Positions 31,450 to 40,388 of a DNA stretch of 64,000 nt are shown one piece after another (the first letter of the stretch is position 1; the number at the start of each line of letters is the position of its first letter). The notes beneath the pieces were generated by a model. It searched no databases, was not told the origin of the DNA, and saw nothing but the letters and a program-made list of their open reading frames with translations. The position numbers were made by a program, and so were the translations under genes. Source of the stretch: Streptomyces sp. H27-C3 (GTDB lineage: Bacteria > Actinomycetota > Actinomycetes > Streptomycetales > Streptomycetaceae); assembly GCF_030063415.1 (NCBI RefSeq), contig NZ_JASITA010000008.1, forward strand, positions 124,001-188,000, read 5' to 3'.

Positions 31450-32674
31450 TCAGGGGCGGTAGGCGGCGGCGAACGGGCCGGCGGAGCCAAAGGCCAGCGC
31501 GGCGAAGCGTTCACCGATGCGGCGGTGGGTGGCGGCGTCCGGGTGGAGCTGGTCGGGCAGCGGCAGTTCGGCGAAGTCCGCCTCGCCGTAGAGGTCGCGG
31601 CCGTCGAGGTAGTGCAGGTTCGGGTCGTCGGCCGCCCGCTGCTTCACGAGGCGGGCCAGTTCGTCCCGGACGACGTTGAGGGTCAGCTTCCCGACGGCCC
31701 GTTCCGCGGGGTCGCCCGCCGCCTTGAACTGGATCCTTCCCGCGCTCAGATTGCTGAAGTCCGGGGCACTGGGGCCGGGGGTGTCCTCGTGGATGGGGCA
31801 CAGGACGGGCGAGACGACCAGGAGCGGCGTGGTGGGGTGGCCCTCGCGAATGATGTCGAGGAAGCCGTGCACCCGGGGCCGAAGGCGCGTACGCGCATCA
31901 GGTCGGTGTTGACGAGGTTGATGCCGATCTTGACGCTGATCAGGTCCGCGGTGGTGTCGCGCAGGGCTCGGGCGGTGAACGGGTCGAGCAGGGCGCTGCC
32001 GGACAGGCCCAGATTGGTCAGCTCCACACCGCCGAGGGAACCGGCGAGCGCGGGCCAGGTCGTGCTGGGGCTCGCGGCGTCGGAGCCATGGCTGATCGAA
32101 CTGCCGTGGTGCAGCCACTTCCTGCGGCCCCCGTCCGGCAGCGGATCGACGGGGGCGTCGGTGCGCAGCTCGACCAGCTGGGTGATCTCGTTGTACGGCA
32201 GCCAGATCTCGACGTCCTTGAGCCGGTCAGGCAGGCCGGAGAACCGGACGGTGCCGACCGGGCCGGGCTGGATTTCAGCGGACCCGGTGGTCATGTCCAC
32301 CGTCAGGACATGGCCGCCGGTCACACCGGCCTGCCCGGCCAGCCGCCCGTCGACGAGCAGGTCGTACACGCCATCGGGGCGGGGCGGGGCGCCCACGTAG
32401 GCGTTCTTGGTGCGCAGAGCATCCAGCTCGACGGCAGTGGCCCGCGTGCGGAACGCGAGCCGTACGCCCGAGGGCTGGGCCTCGGCCATGGCCAGCTGCC
32501 CGTCGGCGCACTGCGCACGGGCCCGGGCCGGCAGTCGGTGCGGCAGCACCCCGTGCTCGGTGCGCTCCAGCTCCAGGGCGCCGCGCAGGAGGTCCGTGCT
32601 GATGGGCGTGGTGATCCAGTCCGTCGCACGGGCCGCCGTGGGGGCGCCGGGACGTCGTCAGGCAGGTCGTTCAT
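31450..32674 (-). pseudogene. SGNH/GDSL hydrolase with two frameshifts
   Basis: The protein can be followed only by changing frame twice. MNDLPDDVPAPP (ATG 32674) must shift at a C run near 32637-32642 to give TAARATDWITTPISTDLL. A second shift at a GGG near 31876-31880 joins RAFGP to VHGFLDIIREGHP. Each is explained by one missing base in a homopolymer. Otherwise all SGNH blocks are intact: GSSISHGSD (Ser), LGLSGSA (Gly), IGINLVN (Asn) and DQLHPDAATH (Asp/His). It would be an esterase or acyl hydrolase of about 405 residues. Either a recent pseudogene or sequencing error. Confidence 0.8.
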
Positions 32675-32872
32675 GGTCGCATTCTGCCCTCCGGATACGT
32701 GGTCCGCACAATCATTTTCCGCGTGCGGACGAGGGGACAGGCCTTGCGGGGCCGACGGCAGGCTCACTGCGGAACCGACGGCAGGACCGCCGAGGGACCG
32801 ACGACAGGACCACTGAGGACCGACGGCAATACCCCTGAGAGACCGGCTACAGCCTGCCCCATTCCCTTCTGC

Positions 32873-32886
32873 TAGAACGTGTTCTA
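32873..32886. promoter_or_regulatory. KstR-type operator
   Basis: TAGAACGTGTTCTA fits the KstR motif TnnAACnnGTTnnA exactly with 6-bp arms. It lies 46 bp before the acyl-CoA dehydrogenase ATG. KstR represses steroid and cholesterol catabolic genes in actinobacteria. Confidence 0.7.
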
Positions 32887-32932
32887 TCTTGACGCTCCGT
32901 CAGGTGTACGCGGTACCGGGGCGCGGGAGGGC

Positions 32933-34072
32933 ATGGACGTGGATTTCACCTTCACCGAGGAGCAGCAGGCGGCCGTAGAGGCGGCGAAGGCGGTCTTCTC
33001 GGGCGTCGCGCCCGACGGCGTACCGAGCCCCGCACTCACCGCGGGCGCGGTGGCCGAGGATCTCGACCGCCCGCTGTGGGCCAAGCTCGCCGACTCCGAC
33101 CTGCTGAGCCTGGTCCTGGGCACGGAGCACGGCGGAGCGGGCCTCGATCCCATCGCGCTCTGCCTGGTGCTGCGCGAGTCCGCGAAGGTGCTTGCCCGCG
33201 TACCGCTGCTGGAAACCAGCGCGGTCGCGATGGCCGTGGAGTATTTCGGCGACGCCGAGTTGAGCGCCGAGATCCTTCCCCCCGTCGGACGCGGCGAGTT
33301 GGTGCTGACGGTCGGCGCCAACGGCCGCACCGGCCACGACCCGGCCGAACTGGCCGTCACCGCACGGCGCGAGGGCGCCGACTGGGTGCTCGACGGCCTC
33401 CAGACCGGGGTTCCCTGGGCCCGGACCGCGGACCGTATCGCCGTGCCCGCGCACACCGGTGAGGGCCGCGCCGTGCTCGCCCTGATTCCCCGCGGCCAGG
33501 ACGGCCTCACCTTCGCCGACCAGGTGTCCACCAGCGGCGAGCCCTTCGCGGAGGTCCACCTCGACGACGTACGGGTCACCGGTCGCGAGGTGATCGACGC
33601 CGAGGGCGCCTGGGAGTGGCTGCGCGACCTGCTCACCACCGGCACCTGCGCGCTCGCGCTGGGCCTCGGCGAGCGTGTGCTGACCATGACGAGCGAATAC
33701 ACCGGAAAGCGCGAGCAGTTCGGCTTCCCGGTCGCGACCTTCCAGGCCGTCGCCGTCCAGGCCGCCGACCGCTATATCGACCTGCGCGCCATGGAAGTCA
33801 CCCTCTGGCAGGCGGCTTGGCGGCTGACCTCGGGAGCGAGCGGCGCCCTGCCCGTGTCCGGCGACATCGCCGTGGCGAAGATCTGGGCCTCCGAGGGCGT
33901 ACGCCGCGTCGTACAGACCGCGCAGCATCTGCACGGCGGCTTCGGCGCGGACACCGACTACCCGTTGCACCGCTTCCACGCGTGGGCCAAACAGATCGAG
34001 CTGTCGCTCGGCCCGGCAGCGGCGCACGAGGAGGCGTTGGGCGACCTGCTGGCCGCCCACCCCCTCGGCTGA
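32933..34072 (+). CDS. Acyl-CoA dehydrogenase (FadE family)
   Basis: A 379-residue flavin acyl-CoA dehydrogenase. N-terminal helical domain FTEEQQAAVEAAK, middle beta domain around SGEPFAEVHLDDVRV, and C-terminal domain with KREQFGFPVATFQAVAVQ and HGGFGADTDYPLHRF. The canonical catalytic Glu cannot be placed with certainty, as in the heterotetrameric ChsE-type subunits. Start ATG 32933 has GCGGGAGG upstream. The operator upstream suggests steroid or side-chain beta-oxidation. No partner FadE subunit is adjacent, so it could be a homomeric enzyme. Confidence 0.88.
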   Translation: MDVDFTFTEEQQAAVEAAKAVFSGVAPDGVPSPALTAGAVAEDLDRPLWAKLADSDLLSLVLGTEHGGAGLDPIALCLVLRESAKVLARVPLLETSAVAMAVEYFGDAELSAEILPPVGRGELVLTVGANGRTGHDPAELAVTARREGADWVLDGLQTGVPWARTADRIAVPAHTGEGRAVLALIPRGQDGLTFADQVSTSGEPFAEVHLDDVRVTGREVIDAEGAWEWLRDLLTTGTCALALGLGERVLTMTSEYTGKREQFGFPVATFQAVAVQAADRYIDLRAMEVTLWQAAWRLTSGASGALPVSGDIAVAKIWASEGVRRVVQTAQHLHGGFGADTDYPLHRFHAWAKQIELSLGPAAAHEEALGDLLAAHPLG

Positions 34073-34151
34073 TTCGGCCCAGCCGTCGCGGACCCGGCCA
34101 CAATCCATCGGGCGGGGCCGGAGTCCTAAAGGCCCGGCGTCCTGTACTCCC

Positions 34152-34167
34152 TTGCGACCTCGGGGGC
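34152..34167. repeat. Solo MITE-like terminal repeat
   Basis: TTGCGACCTCGGGGGC differs at one base from the terminal repeat of the 164-bp elements at 38513 and 50716. No second end is found nearby, so this is a remnant. It sits between two copies of CCCGGCGTCCTGTA (34132-34145 and 34180-34193). Confidence 0.5.
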
Positions 34168-34203
34168 AGGCCGGGAGTCCCGGCGTCCTGTAGTCCCGAA
34201 GCC

Positions 34204-34548
34204 TCAGAGGACGAAGGCCGGGCTGCCGTTGTCGGTGACCATCGGGCGCCCGGCGCTGTCCCAGGCGAGCATCCCGCCGTCGATGTTCACCGCGTCGACA
34301 CCCTGCTGCACCAAGTACTGCGTGACCTGCGCGGAGCGACCGCCGACCCGGCACATCACGTGCACCCGCCGGCCGTCCTCCGCGGCTTCGGTCAGCTCAC
34401 CGAAGCGGCCGACGAAGTCACCCATCGGGATGTGCAGAGCGCCCTCGACGTGCCCGGCCGCCCATTCGTCGTTCTCCCGTACGTCCAGCACGAAGCCGTC
34501 GGACGGCACCTTCGCGGCGTCGACGGCGGGGAGCGGAGCGAAATTCAT
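34204..34548 (-). CDS. Rhodanese-like sulfurtransferase
   Basis: A 114-residue single-domain rhodanese. The start FVLDVRENDEWAAGHVEGAL is the typical first motif, and the active loop is CRVGGRS with the catalytic Cys after VHVM. Such proteins move sulfane sulfur in thiosulfate or persulfide chemistry in the cytoplasm. ATG 34548 has GAGAAGGT upstream. No partner gene nearby indicates a specific pathway. Confidence 0.88.
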   Translation of the reverse strand: MNFAPLPAVDAAKVPSDGFVLDVRENDEWAAGHVEGALHIPMGDFVGRFGELTEAAEDGRRVHVMCRVGGRSAQVTQYLVQQGVDAVNIDGGMLAWDSAGRPMVTDNGSPAFVL

Positions 34549-34650
34549 GGGTCATACCTTCTCTCGTACGTACACAGGGGCGTACCCGCGTACACGTACC
34601 CGTGCACGCGGTGATGAGTCCGGAACAGTCGCCCGTCCCGGCAACGCAAC

Positions 34651-35748
34651 CTACTGCACCAGTTTGGCCAGGTCCTTCTCGCGCTCGGAGACCTGCGCGA
34701 GCAGTTGCTCGGCGATCTCCTCGAGCAGCCGGTCCGGATCGTCGGGCGCCATCCGCAGCATCGCGCCGATCGCGCTCTCCTCCAGCTCCTGAGCCATCAG
34801 GGACAGCAGCTCCTTGCGCCGCGAGAGCCACTCCAGCCGGGCGTAGAGCTCCTCGTTCTCGCTGGGCGGCTGCTCCGCGGGCACCGGTCCCGCGGCCCAC
34901 TCCTCGCCGAGCTGCTTCAGCTGTGCCACGTCCCCGCGCCCGTAGGCGGCGTTGACCCGGGTGATGAACTCGTCCCTGCGCTCGCGCTCCGGCTCGTCCT
35001 GCGCCAGGTCCGGGTGCGCCTTGCGGGCCAGCTCGCGGTAGAGCTTGCGCGCCTCCTCGCTGGGCCTGACCCGCTTGGGCGGCTGCACGGCCTGGCCGGT
35101 GAGCATCGCGGAGGCCTCGGGCGAAAGACCGTCCGAGTCCATCCAGTCGTGGAACAGCTCCTCGACACCGGGCATCGGCATGACCAGCGCCCGCAGCTCG
35201 TCCGCCTTGCGCAGGTCATCCGGATCGCCGGAAAGGGCGGCCCTGGCCTCCGCGAGCTGCGCGTCCAGTTCGTCGAGGCGCGCGTACATGGGGCCGAGCT
35301 TCTGGTGGTGCAGCCGGGAGAAGTTCTCCACCTCGACGCGGAAGGTCTCCACCGCGATCTCGAACTCGATCAGCGCCTGCTCGGCGGCGCGCACGGCCTT
35401 CTCCAGCCGCGCCTCGGGCCGCTCCGCGTCGCCGGCCTGCCCGGCCACCCGCTCACCGGCGTGCTCACCAGTCACCTGCTCACCAGCCACACGCTCACCG
35501 GCCGTTTCGCCCACAGCCTCCGCATCCGCAGCCGGTGCAGGCGCAGCCTGCGCATCCGCTGCCGGCGCGTCCGCCGCGTACTCACCGGCTGCCCGCGCAC
35601 CGGGTTCCCCGTCGGCCTCCTCGCCGATGGCCTGCCCAGCGGTTTCCCGCCCAACGGCCTGCTGTCCGGCGGCCCCCTGCTCGGCCGCCTGCCGGTCCTG
35701 TGCTTCGTCGTTTCGGGTCGTCGGCTCCCCGGGAGCTTCCTGCGTCAC
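34651..35748 (-). CDS. J-domain protein with C-terminal HPD motif
   Basis: A 365-residue protein. Residues 1-110 are low-complexity (Ala/Gly/Glu-rich). Residues 115-200 look coiled coil (EKAVRAAEQALIEFEIAVET). A J-domain-like segment follows with LYRELARKAHPDLAQD, containing HPD, the motif that stimulates Hsp70 ATPase. A second helical region ends the protein. The J domain is not at the N-terminus as in DnaJ, so this is a type III co-chaperone by layout. Its DnaK partner and client are unknown. Confidence 0.75.
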   Translation of the reverse strand: MTQEAPGEPTTRNDEAQDRQAAEQGAAGQQAVGRETAGQAIGEEADGEPGARAAGEYAADAPAADAQAAPAPAADAEAVGETAGERVAGEQVTGEHAGERVAGQAGDAERPEARLEKAVRAAEQALIEFEIAVETFRVEVENFSRLHHQKLGPMYARLDELDAQLAEARAALSGDPDDLRKADELRALVMPMPGVEELFHDWMDSDGLSPEASAMLTGQAVQPPKRVRPSEEARKLYRELARKAHPDLAQDEPERERRDEFITRVNAAYGRGDVAQLKQLGEEWAAGPVPAEQPPSENEELYARLEWLSRRKELLSLMAQELEESAIGAMLRMAPDDPDRLLEEIAEQLLAQVSEREKDLAKLVQ

Positions 35749-35796
35749 CCGTCCAGCGTACGGGCGTCCAGCGCCCCCGCGGTCACGCGCCCGCCT

Positions 35797-37236
35797 TCAC
35801 ACCCCCGGCTCGGCGGCTATCCGTCCGTCCTTGACCGCGGCCACCAGATCGGCGTGATCCTCTTCGGTCAGGTCCGCGTACGTCACGGCGAAGGCCGCCA
35901 CCGCCTCGTCGAGCTCCTCGTTCTTCCCGCAATACCCGGCGAGCAGCCGGGGGTCCACGCTGTGCGCGTGCGCCCGCGCGAGGAGTGCGCCGGTCATCCG
36001 CCCGTAGTCGTCAATCTGGTCGGCCGCCAGCGCCGCCGGGTCCACGCTGCCCTTGCGGTTCCTGAACTGCCGCACCTGGAACGGCCGGCCGTCCACCGCC
36101 GTCCAGCCCAGCAGATTGTCGCTGACCACCTGCATCCGCTTCTGCCCGAGCACCACCCGGCGCCCCTCGTGCCCGGCCTTGGGCACCGCGAAGCCGGCCT
36201 TCGGCAGATACGGCGTCAACGCCGAGGCGCGCGCCTCCTTCACCTGGAGAATCAGCGGCTCGCCCAGGTGGTCGAGCAGCAGCACCACATACGACCGGGT
36301 CCCGACGCTGCCGGTGCCGACCACCCGGAACGCCACGTCCTGGATCGAGTACCGCGCGAGCAGCGGCAGCCGGTCCTCCGGGAGCGTCCTCAGATAGTCA
36401 CCGAGCGACGCGGCCACCGCAGCCGCCTCCCCGTCCGGCACCCGCCGCAGCACCGGCGGCGCGGCGACGAAGCGCCTACCGCCGTCCGGGCCGTGCTCGG
36501 TCGCCTTGGCGGCGAAGCGCGCACTGGTGTTGTTGCGGGCCTTCTTCGAGACCTGCTCCAGGGTGCCGACCAGATCACGCGCGTCCGCGTGCGACACGAG
36601 CTTCTCGTCGGCGATCGCGTTCCACGCGTCCAGCACCGGCAGCCCGGCCAGCAGCCGCATCGTGCGCCGGTACGCGCCGACCGTGTCGAACGCCGCCTTC
36701 CGGCAGACGTCCTCGTCGGCCCCGGCCTGCCGCCCGGCCAGCACGAGCGAGGTCGCGAGCCGCTTCACGTCCCACTCCCACGGGCCGACGGCAGTCTCGT
36801 CGAAGTCGTTCAGGTCGATGACCAGATCGCCGCGCGCATCGCCGTACAGACCGAAGTTCGCCGCGTGGGCGTCACCGCAGATCTGCGCCCCCACCCCGGT
36901 GACGGGCGTACCCACCAGGTCGTGCGCCATCAGCCCGGCCGCACCCCGGAGAAAAGCGAAGGGGGAGGCGGTCATCCGCCCTATTCGTATCGGAGCCAGC
37001 TCGGGAACGCGGCCCCTGCTCGACTCCTCCACCGCCCGCACCGCGTCGGGGCGCTCGACCGCGAGCACCAGCGAATCGTGCGAGGACCGCGGCACCCGCG
37101 CCCGCAGCGCCCTGCCGTCCGCCTTGGGCGACGTGGCCCCCTGCGCGATACGCCGGGCGAAGCCCGGCACCACGGGAATCCGCCCGCCCCCAGCATCCGT
37201 GCGCTGTTCGGGCATCGCCGTCTCGAACTCAGCCAT
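35797..37236 (-). CDS. DUF2252 family protein (kinase-like fold)
   Basis: A 479-residue DUF2252 protein. Family signatures are FLRGAAGLMAHDL, ICGDAHAANFG, LNDFDETAVGPWEWDVKRL and DNLLGWT. The GDxHxxNFG and DFD pattern is like the catalytic and metal loops of aminoglycoside-type kinases, but no substrate is established. ATG 37236 is chosen because MAEFETAMPE starts the conserved protein. An upstream ATG adds only basic residues. The frame lies opposite a long antisense open frame that is not a gene. Confidence 0.85.
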   Translation of the reverse strand: MAEFETAMPEQRTDAGGGRIPVVPGFARRIAQGATSPKADGRALRARVPRSSHDSLVLAVERPDAVRAVEESSRGRVPELAPIRIGRMTASPFAFLRGAAGLMAHDLVGTPVTGVGAQICGDAHAANFGLYGDARGDLVIDLNDFDETAVGPWEWDVKRLATSLVLAGRQAGADEDVCRKAAFDTVGAYRRTMRLLAGLPVLDAWNAIADEKLVSHADARDLVGTLEQVSKKARNNTSARFAAKATEHGPDGGRRFVAAPPVLRRVPDGEAAAVAASLGDYLRTLPEDRLPLLARYSIQDVAFRVVGTGSVGTRSYVVLLLDHLGEPLILQVKEARASALTPYLPKAGFAVPKAGHEGRRVVLGQKRMQVVSDNLLGWTAVDGRPFQVRQFRNRKGSVDPAALAADQIDDYGRMTGALLARAHAHSVDPRLLAGYCGKNEELDEAVAAFAVTYADLTEEDHADLVAAVKDGRIAAEPGV

Positions 37237-37377
37237 GGCGCGCCGCCTCCCCGCTCTCACACCACACCGGCCACCGGCCACCGAGCCGGCAACATCAACT
37301 GCTCACGACCGTACCGCCGCCCGCCGACACCCGTCGCCCCCTGTGGAAAACAGCCGGGCGCGGCCGGCCGAGAGCGT

Positions 37378-37512
37378 CACGGCCAGGTAGGTCTCGCGCG
37401 CGGTGGCGGCGGGCCCGGCCCGCACCTGCACTTCGAGATCCGCACCGGGCCGGCCTACGGTTCCGACATCAGCCCCATCCCCTATCTGCGGCGGCAGGGC
37501 GTGCGGATCTGA
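37378..37512 (+). pseudogene. Remnant of a peptidase M23 (LytM) C-terminus
   Basis: The last 45 codons before TGA 37512 read HGQVG, then GPHLHFEIRTGPAYGSDISP and a tail PYLRRQGVRI. HLHFE is the metal-ligand motif that ends M23 glycyl-glycine endopeptidases. The preceding domain is missing: upstream sequence on this strand is antisense to DUF2252. It is a fragment of a cell-wall hydrolase gene. Confidence 0.75.
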
Positions 37513-37558
37513 CCCCGCCCCGCGGCCCCACCGCACGCGCACACCGATCGAGGTAATC

Positions 37559-38092
37559 GTGGACGACGACCCGGCCTACCGCCCCTGGGGCACCGTCACC
37601 CCCCTCTTCTGGGCCGGCGCCCCCACCGCGCCGGCGGCCGAGGTCCCCGCGCCGGTGCCCGAGGCCGTACGCGAGCGCCTGGCCGCCATCGCCGACGCGT
37701 CCGCCGCCGGAGACCCGGGCAAGGCCGGCACGCTGGCCCACCGGCTCGACGAGGAGATCACCGCCAAGTGCGGCGAGGTCCACCTGCACACCGTCCACAT
37801 CCGCGAGGTCCGCGCCCACCTGGCCCATCTCGCGGGCGACGAAAGCACCGCCCTGGGCTGGTACTTGCACACAGCAAAGCTGCGCGCCGCCGTACAGGGA
37901 CCCGATCACCCCGACACCGACCAGGCCACCCGGCGGGTCTACGGCCTGTGGATCGCGGTCCCCGACGCGGAGGCCCGCCGACTCGGCGCCGAACTCCTGG
38001 CCACGGTCTCCGACATCCATGGTCCGCAGGCACTGGTTGCGCGCCGCACACAGGCCAGGCTCGACTCGCTCGCCGCACCCGCAGGGCCCTGA
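37559..38092 (+). CDS. Hypothetical helical (TPR-like) protein
   Basis: A 177-residue protein starting at GTG 37559 (IVDDDPAYRPWGTVTPLFW nearby) with GAGGT as ribosome site. After a proline-rich start, it consists of helices with a TPR-like pattern (HIREVRAHLAHLAGDESTALGWYLHTAKL, broken into two repeats). I do not recognise a named family. Codon use is normal for the host. It follows the M23 remnant by 46 nt. TPR-like domains often bind proteins, but no partner is evident. Confidence 0.65.
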   Translation: MDDDPAYRPWGTVTPLFWAGAPTAPAAEVPAPVPEAVRERLAAIADASAAGDPGKAGTLAHRLDEEITAKCGEVHLHTVHIREVRAHLAHLAGDESTALGWYLHTAKLRAAVQGPDHPDTDQATRRVYGLWIAVPDAEARRLGAELLATVSDIHGPQALVARRTQARLDSLAAPAGP

Positions 38093-38157
38093 CACCACGC
38101 CAGTTCGCCAAGCCCGCCCCGACCCGGTCAGGTCGAGTCATAAATCCAGCTCAGCGA

Positions 38158-38323
38158 TTACGACCTCACCCGCGATTGACAGTGGGAGAAGGAGCGACGT
38201 CTGGGGCCTTCGAATCCAAGGCGGAGGAGGGAGTGATGGCGGAGCCATCGCGACTGACGACAACGCCGGAGGCGGAGGTCCCAGGCGCCGCGACGCCGCT
38301 GCCAATCGTGGGTGAGGTCGTTA
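38158..38323. mobile_element. MITE-like element, divergent copy
   Basis: A 166-bp element with terminal inverted repeats 38158-38178 and 38303-38323 that match at 18 of 21 positions (TTACGACCTCACCC outermost). The interior shares AAGGCGGAGGAGGGAG and ACGACAACGCCGGAGGCGG with the two 164-bp copies. It encodes no protein. Confidence 0.7.
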
Positions 38324-39107
38324 GCGCCCAGGCGGATGTGATGTACGTCACACATGCCGGTGACGTAGCGCACAGCGGGCCGGGGGCTCAGAAGTCGGAA
38401 ATCCTCCCCGGCTGCCCGCGGACGCCCAGAAGCTCATCGCGGCAGCCGAGACCGCGGGCCGAGCGGGAGCACCGTCGGCCCTAGTTCCCCGAGGCCGTTC
38501 CCGACGAGTCGGTAACGACCTCGGGGGCAATGGAGCGTGGATCGGCGAGCGGCGTCCTGCGGCTTCGCGTCCTAGGCGGAGGAGGGAGGCGACGCGGAGC
38601 GTCGTCGACCGACGACAACGCCGGAGGCGGAGTCGCAGGGCGTCGGGAGCCCGCGCTATCGCCCCCGAGGTCGTAAGCCCCCTCAAAGCCTGCCCGCCGA
38701 GAAGTCCGACGGAGCCATCGGTATCGACGTCACCCCGATCCGCACGCTCCCGCGGGCCGCGGAGCAACCGGAGCAACAGCCCGAACTCGCGACCGAGCCG
38801 CACGTCGGCCGGTACGTTCGCGAAGGCGACCACCGCGACCCCGGCACCGCCCCCGGCGACCCTGATGAGGCCTCCGGCCACGACGGCGTTCTGCTCGCCG
38901 ACGGCACCCCGGAACCGGAACCGATCGCCCTCCCCAGCCTCGCGATCGGCGTCGCACTCGACACCGCACCGACCGGCTCGGCAAGCAGGCCGGAACCCGG
39001 GGCGCGATCCGCTCTGACGAGACCTCAGCCGATCCGGGCAACGCGAAACGGGCCCCGGTGGGCGACTTTCGTCACCTGCCGAAACCCGTTTCGTCGGTTT
39101 CTCATTG
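38324..39107. other. Region without intact gene; decayed coding segments around a MITE-like element
   Basis: Two stretches have coding-like codon structure on the plus strand without a start or intact frame. One reads LPADAQKLIAAAETAGRAG near 38410-38480, the other LPAEKSDGAIGIDVTPIRTL and onward from about 38690. The 164-bp element lies between them. They may be parts of one lost gene split by the insertion, or chance high-GC frames. Confidence 0.4.
38513..38676. mobile_element. MITE-like element, copy 1
   Basis: 164 bp with ends TAACGACCTCGGGGGC (38513-38528) and its complement (38661-38676, one mismatch). The interior is about 90% identical to the copy at 50716-50879. No open frame of its own. 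Confidence 0.8.
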
Positions 39108-39190
39108 TGCGCGAGGGGGGATTTGAACCCCCACGTCCCGAAGGACACTGGCACCTGAAGCCAGCGCGTCTGCCGTTCCGCCACTCGCGC
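39108..39190 (-). tRNA. tRNA-Leu(CAG)
   Basis: 83-nt leucine tRNA. Acceptor GCGCGAG/CTCGCGC, anticodon stem CTGGC/GCCAG with loop TTCAGGT giving anticodon CAG, long variable arm TGTCCTTCGGGACG, T arm GGGGG-TTCAAAT-CCCCC. Discriminator A; CCA is not encoded. A standard host tRNA, unlike the phage ones. Confidence 0.95.
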
Positions 39191-39493
39191 AAAGTGACGC
39201 CGTTCGAATCTCTCACTGGTTTGTGCGAGCCCCTGACGACATGCAGAAGATTACCACGCTGGCGCGGGGTGATTCACGCCCGTTGTTTTGGGGGACCCGA
39301 GCAGGGAACGCCGCTAACGGTCCGCACCTCCTTCACGGTGCCGGGTGCGGGACACTGTCAGGAGGCCACCTCTACGATCCCTGTGAGAGGTGACACTCAT
39401 CCACTGCCCAGACAAGGGGAACCAGCCGATTTCCCCACGCGTGGATACGATCAGTAAGCAGTACCAGGGCGACAACGACGGAGGAGGTGCCCC
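39191..39493. other. Intergenic region, fhaA promoter side
   Basis: About 300 bp between tRNA-Leu and fhaA. No gene is seen. A short dyad CCACCTCT/AGAGGTG (39366-39392) lies about 100 bp before the fhaA ATG and could belong to its promoter. Confidence 0.4.
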
Positions 39494-40378
39494 ATGGGAG
39501 TCCTGAAGCGTTTTGAGCAGCGGCTCGAAGGCCTGGTCAACGGCACCTTCGCCAAGGTGTTCAAGTCCGAGGTCCAGCCCGTGGAGATCGCCGGCGCCCT
39601 CCAGCGCGAGTGCGACAACAACGCCACGATCTGGAACCGCGAGCGGACCGTCGTCCCCAACGACTTCATCGTCGAGCTGTCCACCCCGGACTACGAGCGC
39701 CTCAGCCCGTACTCGGGGCAGCTCGGTGACGAGCTGTCCGGCCTGGTCCGCGACTACGCGAAGCAGCAGCGCTACACCTTCATGGGCCCCATCAAGGTCC
39801 ATCTGGAGAAGGCAGAAGACCTCGACACCGGTCTCTACCGCGTACGCAGCCGCACTCTCGCAGCGAGTACGTCGCAGTCCCCCGGCCAGCAGAGCCCGGC
39901 CGCCGGCCCGCCGGCCGGCGCGGCACCCGCCGCGCCCAGGGGCGGCGGCTACGGCTACCCGCCTTCGGCGTCGCCGGGAGCGCCCCCGATGCCCGCGGCC
40001 CCACCGTCGTCCCAGGGCGCCAGGCCCGGCCCGGCGGCCGCACGCCCGGCAGGACAGAGCCCCGGCGCACCGGGTCCCGGCCCGATGCCGGGCGCCCAGA
40101 CGCGCCGCTGGATCGAGATCAATGGCACACGCCACCAGATCTCCCGTCCGACCCTGGTGATGGGCCGCAGCACCGACGCCGACGTGCGGATCGACGACCC
40201 CGGCGTATCGCGCCAGCACTGTGAGATCCGGACCGGAACGCCCTCGACGATCCAGGATCTCGGTTCCACCAACGGCATCGTGGTAGACGGACAGCACACC
40301 ACCCGCGCTACGCTCCGCGACGGCTCGCGGATCGTCGTGGGCAGTACGACCATCGTTTATCGGCAAGCCGAAGGGTGA
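39494..40378 (+). CDS. fhaA: FHA domain protein FhaA (DUF3662 + FHA)
   Basis: A 294-residue protein. The N-terminal DUF3662 domain (MGVLKRFEQRLEGLVNGTFA, to about 120) and C-terminal FHA domain (about 205-290: LVMGRSTDADVRIDDPGVSR, LGSTNGIVVDG) are joined by a Pro/Gly/Ala linker. FHA domains bind phosphothreonine. FhaA in mycobacteria is a substrate and partner of PknB and affects peptidoglycan precursor flux via MurJ. ATG 39494 has GGAGGAGG upstream. First gene of the conserved fhaA-fhaB-pstP-rodA-pbpA-pknB order. Confidence 0.93.
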   Translation: MGVLKRFEQRLEGLVNGTFAKVFKSEVQPVEIAGALQRECDNNATIWNRERTVVPNDFIVELSTPDYERLSPYSGQLGDELSGLVRDYAKQQRYTFMGPIKVHLEKAEDLDTGLYRVRSRTLAASTSQSPGQQSPAAGPPAGAAPAAPRGGGYGYPPSASPGAPPMPAAPPSSQGARPGPAAARPAGQSPGAPGPGPMPGAQTRRWIEINGTRHQISRPTLVMGRSTDADVRIDDPGVSRQHCEIRTGTPSTIQDLGSTNGIVVDGQHTTRATLRDGSRIVVGSTTIVYRQAEG

Positions 40379-40388
40379 AGCGGGGGCA

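Noticed and set aside
34705-37512. 935-codon open frame on the plus strand
   Set aside because: It is antisense to the J-domain and DUF2252 genes, whose proteins have clear motifs. Only its last 45 codons (M23 remnant) have protein similarity.
38348-39184. 278-codon minus-strand frame across the MITE-like element and tRNA-Leu
   Set aside because: It crosses a tRNA gene and an inserted element; a similar peptide from the second element copy shows it is repeat translation, not a gene.
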